A stretch of 64,000 nucleotides of DNA. Source: an uncultured Pelagibacteraceae bacterium (GTDB taxonomy: Bacteria; Pseudomonadota; Alphaproteobacteria; Pelagibacterales; Pelagibacteraceae). Shown here piece after piece: positions 51,931 through 61,483 of this stretch. Numbering within the stretch: position 1 is the first letter of the stretch; every line of letters begins with the position of its first letter. The notes beneath the pieces were generated by a model that was given only the letters and a program-made list of their open reading frames with translations, made no database searches and was not told the DNA's origin. Position numbers and translations under genes: made by a program. Location of the stretch: the NCBI GenBank assembly GCA_902572605.1, contig CACGGD010000001.1, forward strand, positions 31,861 through 95,860, in the 5' to 3' direction.

Positions 51931-52851
51931 TTAAACGCCGATAGCTACTGAGTTTTTATGAGAATTTTCATTTTGTTTTTCAATATTTTCTAAATTTACT
52001 AATTCCCAGTTAGATTTATCTGAAAAAAATTTCGTCAACAATTTGTTGGTAAGAGCATGGCCTCCTTGAGATGTTTTAATATGGCCAAAAATACGATTAC
52101 CTGATAGCATTATATCTCCTAAGCAGTCCAGTATTTTATGGTAAACGAACTCATGTCTATTTCTTAAACCATCTTCATTTAGAATTTTACTTCCTTGAAC
52201 TACTATAGCATTATCTAATGATCCACCTTTTGCTAATCCCATTCTTTTAATATTATCAATATCTTCATACAAACAAAAAGTTCGAGAATTATATATTTCT
52301 GTTAAATTATCGTTACTTAATTTAAATTCTTTTCTTCTAGTTCTAATTAATGGATTGTTAAAAATAATTTCAAAGTCAATTATCAAATCTTGGTTGAGTG
52401 GTTCTATAGAAATAAATTTTTGCCCATCTTTAATCTCAATTTTTTTTAATACTTTAATAAATTTTCTAAGTTCGTTTTGCTCCTCTATCCCTACAGATCT
52501 TATTGCGTCTACAAAATCCACAGCTGACCCATCCATAATTGGAATTTCTGATGCATCAACTTCTACTAAAGCATTATCAATGCCTTCTCCGTAAAAAGCT
52601 GCCATTAAATGTTCTACGGTTGAAACTGTAACTCCATTTTCATTTTTTAACTTAGTACACAAAATGGGCTCAACAACATTTTTAAAATTAGCGTAAATAA
52701 TATTATTGTCATTAATATCTTTTCTTTTAAAAATTATTCCAGTGTTTGGTTTTGAAGGTTTTATAGTTAAATTTACTTCTGCTCCATTATGCAAGCCAAT
52801 ACCTTTAAAATCTATTTTTTCTTTAATGGTTTTTTGTTTAGATCTAAGCAT
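51931..52851 (-). CDS. lpxC: UDP-3-O-acyl-N-acetylglucosamine deacetylase
   Basis: This 306-residue zinc deacetylase performs the first committed step of lipid A synthesis. KGIGLHNGAEVNLTIKPS lies near residue 16, the zinc motif TVSTVEHLMAAFYGEGIDNALVEVD near 76, MDGSA near 104 and the second metal segment HKILDCLGDIMLSG near 230 with GHIKTSQGGHALTNKL. It follows ftsA at 65 bp with no ftsZ between. Its presence means LPS-type lipid A is made. Confidence 0.96.
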   Translation of the reverse strand: MLRSKQKTIKEKIDFKGIGLHNGAEVNLTIKPSKPNTGIIFKRKDINDNNIIYANFKNVVEPILCTKLKNENGVTVSTVEHLMAAFYGEGIDNALVEVDASEIPIMDGSAVDFVDAIRSVGIEEQNELRKFIKVLKKIEIKDGQKFISIEPLNQDLIIDFEIIFNNPLIRTRRKEFKLSNDNLTEIYNSRTFCLYEDIDNIKRMGLAKGGSLDNAIVVQGSKILNEDGLRNRHEFVYHKILDCLGDIMLSGNRIFGHIKTSQGGHALTNKLLTKFFSDKSNWELVNLENIEKQNENSHKNSVAIGV

Positions 52852-52916
52852 CAGATTTTATACAAAATTGATAGTAATGAATTAAAACAACAAATGTTTC
52901 AAAAAATAACAGTAAA

Positions 52917-54116
52917 CTACCCAAATAAAGACTTAAAAATCCTTGCAATTAAAGATTTTTTTATTTTCGTAGTAGGTATTGCCTCTTTTTTCCAGCCATA
53001 ATTAGATAAATTCGCTAAGTTAATTATTGATTCATCTATTTGGAATTCATCAATTAAATGTATTTCAAAATTGTTATTTTCTGAAAAATAGAGTTTAAAA
53101 TTTTCATTAAAGCTATCTAGAACTTTTTTATCTTTAATTGTTAAGAAAACCTTTATTTTATTCTTTTTAAAAGACTGAATATTAATATTTTTGTTTAAAA
53201 TAATATTAACAATTTCATTTATTCTAGCATCGGCAATATCAAAAATTAATTTTTTTTTAATTTTTCTAAAATTACTCTTAGTAAAATAATTTTTCTCTAA
53301 AGTTTCATCTTCTTTAAACGATTTTTGATTTATAAAACTATCAGATAAAAATTTTCGTATCATTTCTCTCTCTAAAGAACAGATTTTTTCAATATCTCTA
53401 AAAATTATATTCGAGCCAAAATTAAAACATTCTGAGTATCTGAATGATGCATTTTCAAAAAAATTTATATTTGAAGTATCTTCATTTATTTTTATTTTTA
53501 AAAAAGTCTCATTATCCCTATTTTGATTTATTAATTGTGCGCCTTCTGAAAAAGTTTTTAAGATTATTTTCTTTATATTTAAATTATTTTTATTGAATAT
53601 CTTTTGAATATTTTTCAAATCGTTATTCCCAATTAAAAAAAATGAGAGTTCATGGGAATAAAAATTTCCAAATAAACCTATAGGCAAATTTTCAACACTA
53701 ATTCCATCTAAAATACTTTTAGAATTAAAAATATGCAAAATAGTTTTTTGCTTTTCATTTTCAGTAACAGTTGATTTAAGGCTATTTAAAATATAGGAAA
53801 TATTTTCTTTTAAAATTTGGGATCCATTTAATTTTTTAAAACTAGAAATATTTAAACATGAAAAGTCAAAGTTATCTAATATTATGATTACATCTTTAAA
53901 TATATAATTCAATTTTTTTTCAATGATTGCAATATTTTTTTTTATTTCTTCATTGGCTAGATCAATGTTTATAAATTTATTGTCTCTAATTCCTGAACTA
54001 GAAGTTATTATTTTTTCTATAATATTTAAATTTTGATTTTCATCATATTTTCCAGCTACAAAAATATAATTTGTATTATTTATCTCAATAAAGAGTACTG
54101 GTTGATCTGCTTCCAT
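52917..54116 (-). CDS. ftsA: highly divergent FtsA-like division protein
   Basis: This 399-residue protein sits exactly at the ftsA position, 3 bp after ftsQ. It ends in a short amphipathic helix (KKSLIARIFKSLFG) like the FtsA membrane-targeting tail. The actin-fold nucleotide loops are hard to find: the phosphate-1 place reads FIEINNTNY and the phosphate-2 place KINEDTSNI, not the usual glycine-rich motifs. ATP binding may be lost. Identity rests mainly on context, the tail and the FNFGSNIIFRDIEK segment resembling the FtsA GG-x-I-T-x-DI region. Confidence 0.6.
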   Translation of the reverse strand: MEADQPVLFIEINNTNYIFVAGKYDENQNLNIIEKIITSSSGIRDNKFINIDLANEEIKKNIAIIEKKLNYIFKDVIIILDNFDFSCLNISSFKKLNGSQILKENISYILNSLKSTVTENEKQKTILHIFNSKSILDGISVENLPIGLFGNFYSHELSFFLIGNNDLKNIQKIFNKNNLNIKKIILKTFSEGAQLINQNRDNETFLKIKINEDTSNINFFENASFRYSECFNFGSNIIFRDIEKICSLEREMIRKFLSDSFINQKSFKEDETLEKNYFTKSNFRKIKKKLIFDIADARINEIVNIILNKNINIQSFKKNKIKVFLTIKDKKVLDSFNENFKLYFSENNNFEIHLIDEFQIDESIINLANLSNYGWKKEAIPTTKIKKSLIARIFKSLFG

Positions 54117-54119
54117 AAA

Positions 54120-54779
54120 TTAATTTAAAATAAGTTGATCTTTAATCCTATAATCAAATATTTTGTAATTATTAAATTCGTTATTTTTTTTTGATTTCAT
54201 ATAATTTTTTAAGCTAATTAGATGATCTTTAATAGGTAGCTTTATCAATTTGTCATCATGCATAACTAAATCCCATCTTCCAGACTCAAAAAAGTAAAAA
54301 GATTTTATTGTTTCCAATGGAAATTTTATATCTTTTAAATCTCTATATAAGGAATAGAAAAATTTTCCATTTCCAAAAACTATTGGTAAATCTTTATATT
54401 TCTCTATATCCCTAAAACTTATAAAATCTCCTTTATTTGAAATATAAAATTTTTTCTTTTTGTTTTGTAAGATAGCAACAGGTTCCTTTTCAACTATTAT
54501 TATTTTTAACGTATTTAAATATACTTTTTTGATACTGAAACTTTCTATAAAATTTTCATTTTTTAAAATCTTTTCAATCTCCCTAGTATTTAAGAAAAAC
54601 AAATTTTCCCTATACAAGAAATTTAATTTTTTAACAATTTCATCTGAATTTAAAGTTGAATTTCCTTCGATGTGGATTTTTTTGATACTTAAATATGAGT
54701 CTGAAATAAAATCAAATTTAGGGGTGTAGGTAGTTAAAAAGATAAAAAATATAATCAGCGCAAAAAATGATTTCTTCAT
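54120..54779 (-). CDS. ftsQ: cell-division protein FtsQ
   Basis: This 219-residue protein has one N-terminal membrane helix (about residues 5-20) and a POTRA domain (IKKIHIEGNSTLNSDEIVKKL near residue 32). The beta domain follows with VEKEPVAILQNKKKKFYISNKGDFI and LPIVFGNG, typical of FtsQ/DivIB. It is short but complete. It overlaps the ddl stop as ATGA and precedes ftsA. Confidence 0.88.
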   Translation of the reverse strand: MKKSFFALIIFFIFLTTYTPKFDFISDSYLSIKKIHIEGNSTLNSDEIVKKLNFLYRENLFFLNTREIEKILKNENFIESFSIKKVYLNTLKIIIVEKEPVAILQNKKKKFYISNKGDFISFRDIEKYKDLPIVFGNGKFFYSLYRDLKDIKFPLETIKSFYFFESGRWDLVMHDDKLIKLPIKDHLISLKNYMKSKKNNEFNNYKIFDYRIKDQLILN

Positions 54780-55708
54780 CTATTTGTGCTGGCATTTAAT
54801 AATATTTTTTCAACTAAATTTTCAAAAGATATTTTTTTGTAACTAGCTATTTCTGGAACCAAAGATAAGCTTGTCATACCTGGTTGGGTATTAATCTCTA
54901 ATAAATAAAATCGGTTTTTAAAAAATTTAAAATCTGATCTTGTGATTCCTTTACAGCCTAAAATATGGTGAGCTTTTTTTGCAATTTTAAGCACTTTTTT
55001 ATAATTAGATTTTTTTAAATTTGCAGGCATAATATGTTTAGTGTTAGCAGCTTTTGAATACTTGGCTTTATAATCGTAAAATTTTCTTTTTGGTTCGAGT
55101 TCAATTGCTCCAAGTGCAACATTGTTTAGTACAGCAACTTGAATTTCTTGTCCCCCTACGTAAGTTTCAAGAATTAATTCCATATATTTTTTAAAAAGAG
55201 ATTTTGAAGCTCTATGTAGCTCCAAAATATTTTTACATATTTTAACACCTATGCTGGATCCTTCATTTATAGGTTTAATAACAATAGGAAAATTCATTCT
55301 TTTTTTTTTGATAATTTTATTCAATTCAATTTTATTATAAAATTCTTTTTTAAGAACAAAATACAATGGAGACCTTATTTTTTTTTTCTTAAATATTTTT
55401 TTTGAAATTACCTTGTTCATAGCATTGTAAGAACTATTTATCCCTGAATGAGTATAAGGAATTCTTAAATATTCAAAATAACTTTGAGCAACTCCGTCTT
55501 CACCATCTTTCCCGTGGAGTGCGTTAAAAATTATGTCCGTTTTATTTCTGTCGATAAAATTTAGAGGTTTTTTTTTAGGGTCAAAGGTAGATACTTTATA
55601 GCCTTTTTTTTTTAATGCTCTTACACAAGCTTTTCCGCTATCTAGACTAACTGCTCTTTCGCCAGATGTTCCTCCTAATACTACTAAAACTCTCTTATTT
55701 TTCATCAC
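54776..55708 (-). CDS. ddl: D-alanine--D-alanine ligase
   Basis: This 310-residue ATP-grasp ligase makes the D-Ala-D-Ala dipeptide for peptidoglycan. It has GGTSGERAVSLDSGKA near residue 12, FNALHGKDGEDGVAQSYFEYLRIPYTHSG near 60 and KPINEGSSIGV near 145. The metal-binding region GITRSDFKF and LLEINTQPGMT closes the enzyme. It overlaps murB by 14 bp and ftsQ by 4 bp. Confidence 0.95.
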   Translation of the reverse strand: MMKNKRVLVVLGGTSGERAVSLDSGKACVRALKKKGYKVSTFDPKKKPLNFIDRNKTDIIFNALHGKDGEDGVAQSYFEYLRIPYTHSGINSSYNAMNKVISKKIFKKKKIRSPLYFVLKKEFYNKIELNKIIKKKRMNFPIVIKPINEGSSIGVKICKNILELHRASKSLFKKYMELILETYVGGQEIQVAVLNNVALGAIELEPKRKFYDYKAKYSKAANTKHIMPANLKKSNYKKVLKIAKKAHHILGCKGITRSDFKFFKNRFYLLEINTQPGMTSLSLVPEIASYKKISFENLVEKILLNASTNR

Positions 55709-56603
55709 CTATAATTTTAATTTCTAGTTCTAAATCAATTCCTGTTTTGCTTTGAACTTCTTTTTTTACTTTATTTATTAATTTCTCTATATCCGATGTC
55801 TTAGCCTTTCCATTGTTAACAAAAAAATTACAGTGTTTTTCAGAAATCTTAGCATCTCCTATACTAAATTTATCACAACCTGACTCTTTGATCAGTGTCC
55901 AAGCTTTTTTATCATTATTATTTTTAAAAGTGCTGCCACCTGTTTTAATTTGACTTGGTTGAGATTTTTTTTTCATTTCAATTAATTTTTTTTCTTTTTC
56001 TTCGATCAATTTTTTTGAAGAAGTAGTTCCCTTTAACACAGCAGATAATATAATATAATTTTTTGGAATATTTGTTCCTCTGTAAAAAAATTTAATTTCA
56101 TCATTTCTAATTTCTTTTTCTTTACCTTGATCATCAATAATCTTAACTGATGATAAAATCTCAGATATATCAGATCCATAACATCCGCTATTCATTGTTA
56201 TCCCGCCACCTATTGAACCAGGAATACAAGATAAAAATTCCATTCCGCTAATACTATTTTTTTTGGCAAAATCTGAAATCTTTCTATCTAGCGTGGAAGC
56301 TCCAACCTCAATGGTATCTCTTTCTAATAACTCAATATTTGAAAATTTGGAACCTAGTTTAATCACTACGCCTTTTACTCCTGCGTCTCTAATTAAGGTA
56401 TTCGAACCAGCTCCTAAAATATTTATATTATAATTCTTTTCTTTAATTGTGTTTAAAAACTTTTTAAGCTGTTCTTTATTTTCTGGTCGAAAAAAAATAT
56501 CAGCAGGTCCTCCTAAATTGAACCAACTATATTTTGATAAATCTTCTTTAAGTACTAAGTTTTTACCAAATTTTTTTTGTAGAAGATCAGTATTTAAATT
56601 CAT
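55695..56603 (-). CDS. murB: UDP-N-acetylenolpyruvoylglucosamine reductase
   Basis: This is about 302 residues from ATG 56603, chosen because it forms an ATGA overlap with the murC stop and matches homologue length; ATG 56630 would add nine residues. This FAD enzyme makes UDP-MurNAc. Visible features are SWFNLGGPADIFFRP near residue 21, GAGSNTLIRDAGVKGVVI, GIPGSIGGGITMNSGCYG-like CIPGSIGGGITMNSGCYG, the SQPSQIKTGGSTFKN segment and the C-terminal ISEKHCNFFVN. Confidence 0.95.
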   Translation of the reverse strand: MNLNTDLLQKKFGKNLVLKEDLSKYSWFNLGGPADIFFRPENKEQLKKFLNTIKEKNYNINILGAGSNTLIRDAGVKGVVIKLGSKFSNIELLERDTIEVGASTLDRKISDFAKKNSISGMEFLSCIPGSIGGGITMNSGCYGSDISEILSSVKIIDDQGKEKEIRNDEIKFFYRGTNIPKNYIILSAVLKGTTSSKKLIEEKEKKLIEMKKKSQPSQIKTGGSTFKNNNDKKAWTLIKESGCDKFSIGDAKISEKHCNFFVNNGKAKTSDIEKLINKVKKEVQSKTGIDLELEIKIIGDEK

Positions 56604-57997
56604 AAACTTGATTTTAACTCTTTCATCCATTGAGAAATAGATCCAGCGCCCATGCCAATTATAATTTCATCATTCACTAAATTTTTTTTAAAATAGTTTG
56701 ATAGTTCTTTCTTATTTTTTACTATGATTGTTTGAGTTTTGGAATTTTTTGCTATTAATTTTGCAAAATTTAATAGATTAAAATTTAAATTTTTCTTTTC
56801 TCCTGCTCCATACAAAGGGCAAATTAAAACTAAATCTGATTTTATAAATGATTTTGAAAATGCTTGTTTTAATGACATTACTCTAGAATATCGATGTGGC
56901 TCAAAAACTGTAATTATTTTTCTTTCATTATAGACTTTATTAACTCCTTCTAGTATAGAAGAAATTTCTGTTGGGTGGTGGGCATAGTCATCAAAAAATT
57001 CATTTTTATTTTTTGTAAATATTTTAGTCATTCTTCTTTGAACTCCAGTAAAAGTTCTTAGTGCTTTTTTAATAATATTTACTTTAATACCAAGATTTAT
57101 ACAAACAGCTATTGCTGCAGTTGCATTTAGAACATTATGTTCTCCTATTAATTTTAAACTAATATTTTTAATCGTAACTTTTCGATTATCAAGATTTCTA
57201 TAATGAAGGTCAAACAGCGAATGAGTTGGATTATATTTGGTGTTGCTAATTCTATAGTTAGCTTTTTTATTAAATCCATAAGTTAATATATTTTTATTTT
57301 TTATTTTAGTTAAAATCTTCTTGATATTTTTATTATCAGTGCAAATTAAAGATTTTCCAATTGGTGGAGTTTTATTTATGAATTGAATAAATGCATTTTC
57401 TAAATTTTTATAATTTTTATAATATTCTATGTGTTCAAAATCTATATTGGTTACTATAGAATAATTTATTGGTAACTTTAAGAAACTCCCATCAGACTCG
57501 TCAGCTTCTAGAATAGCCCAGTCACCTTTTCCTAATTTAGCATTACTCTTGAATGAGTTAATAACTCCTCCATTAATAATTGTTGGGTCTAATTTTTCAT
57601 CCGATAAAATTTTTGCTACTAAAGATGTTGTAGTAGTTTTTCCATGAGAACCAGTGATTATTATATTTTTTTTTAATGAAACAACATTAGCTAATACTTC
57701 AGCTCTTGAATATATCGGAATTCTTTTTTTTTTAGCATGTTTAATCTCAACATTATTATCTTTTATAGCTGAAGATTTAACAACAATTGTTGCACTTTTA
57801 ATATTTTTCTTTGAATGCCCAATAAAAACTTTAATACCTGATTTTGAACAATTGAAGGTATTTTTGTTTTTATTTTGATCGCTGCCTTGAATTTTAAAAC
57901 CCATCGTTTTCATAACTTGAGCTAATCCACTCATGCCTATTCCCCCAACCCCTATAAAATGAATGATTTCTTTTTGACCTATTCTAATGTTCTTCAT
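56600..57997 (-). CDS. murC: UDP-N-acetylmuramate--L-alanine ligase
   Basis: This 465-residue Mur ligase adds L-alanine to UDP-MurNAc. The N-terminal FIGVGGIGMSGLAQVM, ATP P-loop TGSHGKTTTTSLVAKIL near residue 117, ILEADESDGSFLKL and the C-terminal FDDYAHHPTEISSIL and EPHRYSR are all present. It overlaps murG by 14 bp and murB by 4 bp. Confidence 0.97.
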   Translation of the reverse strand: MKNIRIGQKEIIHFIGVGGIGMSGLAQVMKTMGFKIQGSDQNKNKNTFNCSKSGIKVFIGHSKKNIKSATIVVKSSAIKDNNVEIKHAKKKRIPIYSRAEVLANVVSLKKNIIITGSHGKTTTTSLVAKILSDEKLDPTIINGGVINSFKSNAKLGKGDWAILEADESDGSFLKLPINYSIVTNIDFEHIEYYKNYKNLENAFIQFINKTPPIGKSLICTDNKNIKKILTKIKNKNILTYGFNKKANYRISNTKYNPTHSLFDLHYRNLDNRKVTIKNISLKLIGEHNVLNATAAIAVCINLGIKVNIIKKALRTFTGVQRRMTKIFTKNKNEFFDDYAHHPTEISSILEGVNKVYNERKIITVFEPHRYSRVMSLKQAFSKSFIKSDLVLICPLYGAGEKKNLNFNLLNFAKLIAKNSKTQTIIVKNKKELSNYFKKNLVNDEIIIGMGAGSISQWMKELKSSL

Positions 57998-59087
57998 TTA
58001 TAATTTTATTTATTTGTTTATCGATATTTTCATACACTGATTTGTCAGAATATTGTCTTTGATTACTTATTATTTGACTTAATAATGATTTGTCTTCACT
58101 AATTTTTTTAATTAATTGGAATAATTTTGTGTTTAAGTCTTTTTCTTCCACTAAATAGCTATATCCATTTTTTTCATAATAAATAGCATTTTTTAGTTGA
58201 TGATTATCTGCTGACGAAGGCAAAGGAACTGAAATAAAGGGTATTTGTACATTAATCAATTCTGCTAACATGGAGGATCCTGATCGAGTTATTGCTAAAT
58301 TAACTTTAGAAAAATAATTTAAAATATTATTACTAAAATTAAAGATCTCAAAATCAATATTTAGATCTTCATAAAAAGAAGTTAAAAATTTGTTCTGTTC
58401 AGGTAAACATTGTTGATAAATTTTTAAAGGTATTTTAGCTTCATTGCATTCTTTAAAAATTTTTGTAAGCTTTTCTGCAAAAATTTTTGCAGCTTGACTA
58501 CCCCCAAGAATTAATATTTTTAATTTTCTATCGTTTTGATTAGCGTCATGTTTAGCTTGAAAATTAAGTATCTCTTTTCGAATAATATTACCAATCTTAC
58601 AAACTTTTTTAATATGCTGCTCTGGAATTCCTTCTACCTTTTCATGAGATACAAAAAGTTTTTTTGCGTATGGTAATAAATATCTATTAGCTTTCCCAAT
58701 ATACAGATTATTCTCATAAATAATAAATGGAATTTTAAGTATAGCAGCAGCTATACAAACTGGAAACGAAGAGTATCCACCCATACCAAAAACTAAATAT
58801 GGTCTATTTTTCAATAAAAAAATCAATGATTTAAGTATAGCGTAGAAAATAATTATTATTGAAAATAATATTTGAAATATATTTTTTTTAAAAATAGTAG
58901 CAGAAGGAATCTTAATAATTCTTACATCTTGATAATTTTGTAAATATCTGAAGCCTCGTTTGTCTGAAATTATTTCCACACTTATTTTTTTACTATCAAT
59001 AAAATGCTTAGCTAAACTATATGCTGGGAAAACATGTCCTCCTGTGCCGCCAGTCGCAATAGTTATTTTTTTTAGTTTATTGTCCAT
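57984..59087 (-). CDS. murG: UDP-GlcNAc:lipid I N-acetylglucosaminyltransferase
   Basis: This 367-residue GT28 transferase converts lipid I to lipid II at the inner face of the membrane. The N-terminal loop TGGTGGHVFPAYSLAKHF, the membrane-binding segment VFGMGGYSSFPVCIAA, ILGGSQAAKIF and the C-terminal AITRSGSSMLAELINVQIPFISVPLPSSADNHQLKNA are diagnostic. It overlaps ftsW by 11 bp. Confidence 0.97.
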   Translation of the reverse strand: MDNKLKKITIATGGTGGHVFPAYSLAKHFIDSKKISVEIISDKRGFRYLQNYQDVRIIKIPSATIFKKNIFQILFSIIIIFYAILKSLIFLLKNRPYLVFGMGGYSSFPVCIAAAILKIPFIIYENNLYIGKANRYLLPYAKKLFVSHEKVEGIPEQHIKKVCKIGNIIRKEILNFQAKHDANQNDRKLKILILGGSQAAKIFAEKLTKIFKECNEAKIPLKIYQQCLPEQNKFLTSFYEDLNIDFEIFNFSNNILNYFSKVNLAITRSGSSMLAELINVQIPFISVPLPSSADNHQLKNAIYYEKNGYSYLVEEKDLNTKLFQLIKKISEDKSLLSQIISNQRQYSDKSVYENIDKQINKIINEEH

Positions 59088-60207
59088 CTATATCTAATTT
59101 AACTTTTGTATAATTTAAAATTACTCCCGCTAAAACAGCACTTCCAATAAGCGATGAGCCTCCATAACTCAAAAAAGGCAATGTCATTCCAGTAGTTGGC
59201 AATAAACTAGTATTCACTCCGATATGAATAAATGTTTGAAAAATAAGAAGTGAAGCAAGTCCACATAAAGAAAGTTTCAAAAATTCATCATCTTTTAAGA
59301 TACAGTTTTTTATAATTCTGAAAGCAATATATAAAAAAATGCATACGATTAAGATTGAAATTATTGAACCGTATTCTTCAGATATAATTGCTATGATGTA
59401 ATCTGTATGAGCTTCAGGAACACTGTCTTTTAAAATTCCTTCACCCATTCCTTGACCTTTAAGTCCTCCTTGTTTTATAGCATCTAAAGCTTTAGAAGAT
59501 TGAAAGTTATCTCCCTTACTAGGATCTAAAAAAGTAACTAAACGATTAGTTATATAACCAAATTTTTCCGGCATTAAAAATAAAAGAATTGCTATTAAAA
59601 GTAGAAAGATAATAAAAAAACTAAAAATATATATAAAACTTACTCCAGAAACAAATACAGTGGCAATCCAACTTACTATTAGCAAAATTGATTGTCCGAG
59701 ATCTGGTTGATCAATTAAAAGAATTATAACTGAAGATAATAACAGAAAGCTAAATAAGTATCTTATTTGAGAATTTTTTAATTTGTTTAGAGTTAGTATT
59801 TTGACTGTTGTTAAAATAAAGAAAGGTTTTAAGAGTTCTATAGGTTGTAATCTAAATAGATATAAATTTAACCATCTTTTAGCACCTTTTACTTCTACTC
59901 CAATAATGGGCACTAAAATTAATAATACAAAGAAAACTATAAAAAGTGGAATAACGATTTTTTTTAACAAAGAAGTTTCTATAGCTGAGATGATAAACAT
60001 TATTAAAAGCGCTAATATAGTAAAAGCTAAATGCTTTGAAAAAAAGAAATAGTAAGCTTTATTTAACCTCTCACCTGCCAGTGAAGAAGTAGATGAAAAT
60101 GAAAAAAAAAGACCTAAAAAAAATAAGATAAAAAAACCAAAAAGAATATTTTTATCAATATTTCTCCAATAGTTATTAAATTCGAATTTAAATAAATTTT
60201 TTAGCAT
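59077..60207 (-). CDS. ftsW: division-specific SEDS peptidoglycan polymerase FtsW
   Basis: This 376-residue membrane protein has about ten helices. SEDS motifs are visible: GAKRWLNLYLFRLQPIELLK, IDQPDLGQSILLIVSW, QGGLKGQGMGEGILKDSVPEAHTDYIIAIISEEYG and LPFLSYGGSSLIGS. It polymerises glycan at the septum with its cognate class B PBP. Its place between murD and murG marks it as FtsW rather than RodA. It overlaps murD by 20 bp. Confidence 0.95.
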   Translation of the reverse strand: MLKNLFKFEFNNYWRNIDKNILFGFFILFFLGLFFSFSSTSSLAGERLNKAYYFFFSKHLAFTILALLIMFIISAIETSLLKKIVIPLFIVFFVLLILVPIIGVEVKGAKRWLNLYLFRLQPIELLKPFFILTTVKILTLNKLKNSQIRYLFSFLLLSSVIILLIDQPDLGQSILLIVSWIATVFVSGVSFIYIFSFFIIFLLLIAILLFLMPEKFGYITNRLVTFLDPSKGDNFQSSKALDAIKQGGLKGQGMGEGILKDSVPEAHTDYIIAIISEEYGSIISILIVCIFLYIAFRIIKNCILKDDEFLKLSLCGLASLLIFQTFIHIGVNTSLLPTTGMTLPFLSYGGSSLIGSAVLAGVILNYTKVKLDIDGQ

Positions 60208-61480
60208 ATATTTTACTTAATTTTTTAAATTCATTGCCTCTATTTTCAAAGTTTTTAAATTGATCGAATGATGCCGCGCTTGGACTTAATAAAATTGTAT
60301 TATTTGTTTTTTTTAATGATTTAATATCTTTTAAAGCGGTTATTATTGCTTTTTTTAAATTTTTTGTAACAGAAAATTTTACTTTATTCTTTAATTGTTT
60401 TTTAAAAAAATTTATATTTTTTCCAATTATATAAGATTTGATAATATTATTTTTTACATTAGCTAGATTTATTTTATCTTTATCTTTTGGTAATCCTCCG
60501 ACTATCCAATAAATATTCTTGCTGCTCTCTAAAGCAAATTTTGTTGCTTGAAAGCTAGTTGCTTTTGAGTCGTCGATAAAATTAATACCTTTTTTCTTTA
60601 AAAAAAATTCGTATCTATGTGGTAATCCAGTAAAAGAATTCATGGATTTTATAAAAGAGCTATTTTTAATCTTTAGTAATTTAGCTAGAGCATAAACAAA
60701 AGTCATATTTTCATCATTAGCCCTGAATTTTAAATATTCATTTTTTATTTTTGATTTAATTTTTTTATAATCTCTAAATCTGGCTTGAGTTAGTTTTCCC
60801 AAATATTTATTTCTTTTAAAAACAGTCCTAAAGTTATCATTTACTAAAGCAAAATTTTTTTTCTCTTGTAAATCAAATATTTTCAATTTTGACTGGATAT
60901 AGGATTTCATTGATCCATGCCAATCTACATGATCATTTGTTATATTAAGTAAAATTGCATAATTCGGATGTATAAATTTTGAGTGAGAAAGCTGAAATGA
61001 GGATGCTTCAATGACAAAAAAAATATTTTTTTTTATTTTTAAGCTTAGAACTGGAGTTCCAATATTTCCACCTATTTGAAATTTAAATTTATTCTTTTTT
61101 AATAAATGAGCTATGATTTTACATGTAGTTGATTTTCCGTTTGATCCAGTAACAACAATAGACTTAAACTTTAAACTGCTTAAGTATAATAGATCTATAT
61201 CTGTTATTATCTTTTTTTTAAATTTTATTAAATCTTTTTTATATTCTGCTTTCTTTAAACTTATTCCTGGACTTAAAACGATATAATCGACTTTTTCTAA
61301 ATTATTCTTCAAATTTGAAACATTTTTAGAACCAAATTTACTTCTTATTCTTGGGTTGTCATCCCAAACAGAAAAATTATGTATTTTCTTCTTTTTAAAA
61401 TATTTGATTACAGAATCTCCAGTAGAGCCTAATCCATAAACCAAAAATGAGAGTTTTTTTAAATTTAATGTATGAGACAT
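60188..61480 (-). CDS. murD: UDP-N-acetylmuramoylalanine--D-glutamate ligase
   Basis: This 430-residue Mur ligase adds D-glutamate. It has the N-terminal VYGLGSTGDSVIKYF, P-loop VTGSNGKSTTCKIIAHLL near residue 112, NITNDHVDWHGSM and the C-terminal FIDDSKATSFQATKFAL, IVGGLPKDKD and LLSPSAASFDQFKNFENRG. It lies 3 bp after mraY and overlaps ftsW. Confidence 0.96.
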   Translation of the reverse strand: MSHTLNLKKLSFLVYGLGSTGDSVIKYFKKKKIHNFSVWDDNPRIRSKFGSKNVSNLKNNLEKVDYIVLSPGISLKKAEYKKDLIKFKKKIITDIDLLYLSSLKFKSIVVTGSNGKSTTCKIIAHLLKKNKFKFQIGGNIGTPVLSLKIKKNIFFVIEASSFQLSHSKFIHPNYAILLNITNDHVDWHGSMKSYIQSKLKIFDLQEKKNFALVNDNFRTVFKRNKYLGKLTQARFRDYKKIKSKIKNEYLKFRANDENMTFVYALAKLLKIKNSSFIKSMNSFTGLPHRYEFFLKKKGINFIDDSKATSFQATKFALESSKNIYWIVGGLPKDKDKINLANVKNNIIKSYIIGKNINFFKKQLKNKVKFSVTKNLKKAIITALKDIKSLKKTNNTILLSPSAASFDQFKNFENRGNEFKKLSKIYAKKFI

Positions 61481-61483
61481 TCA

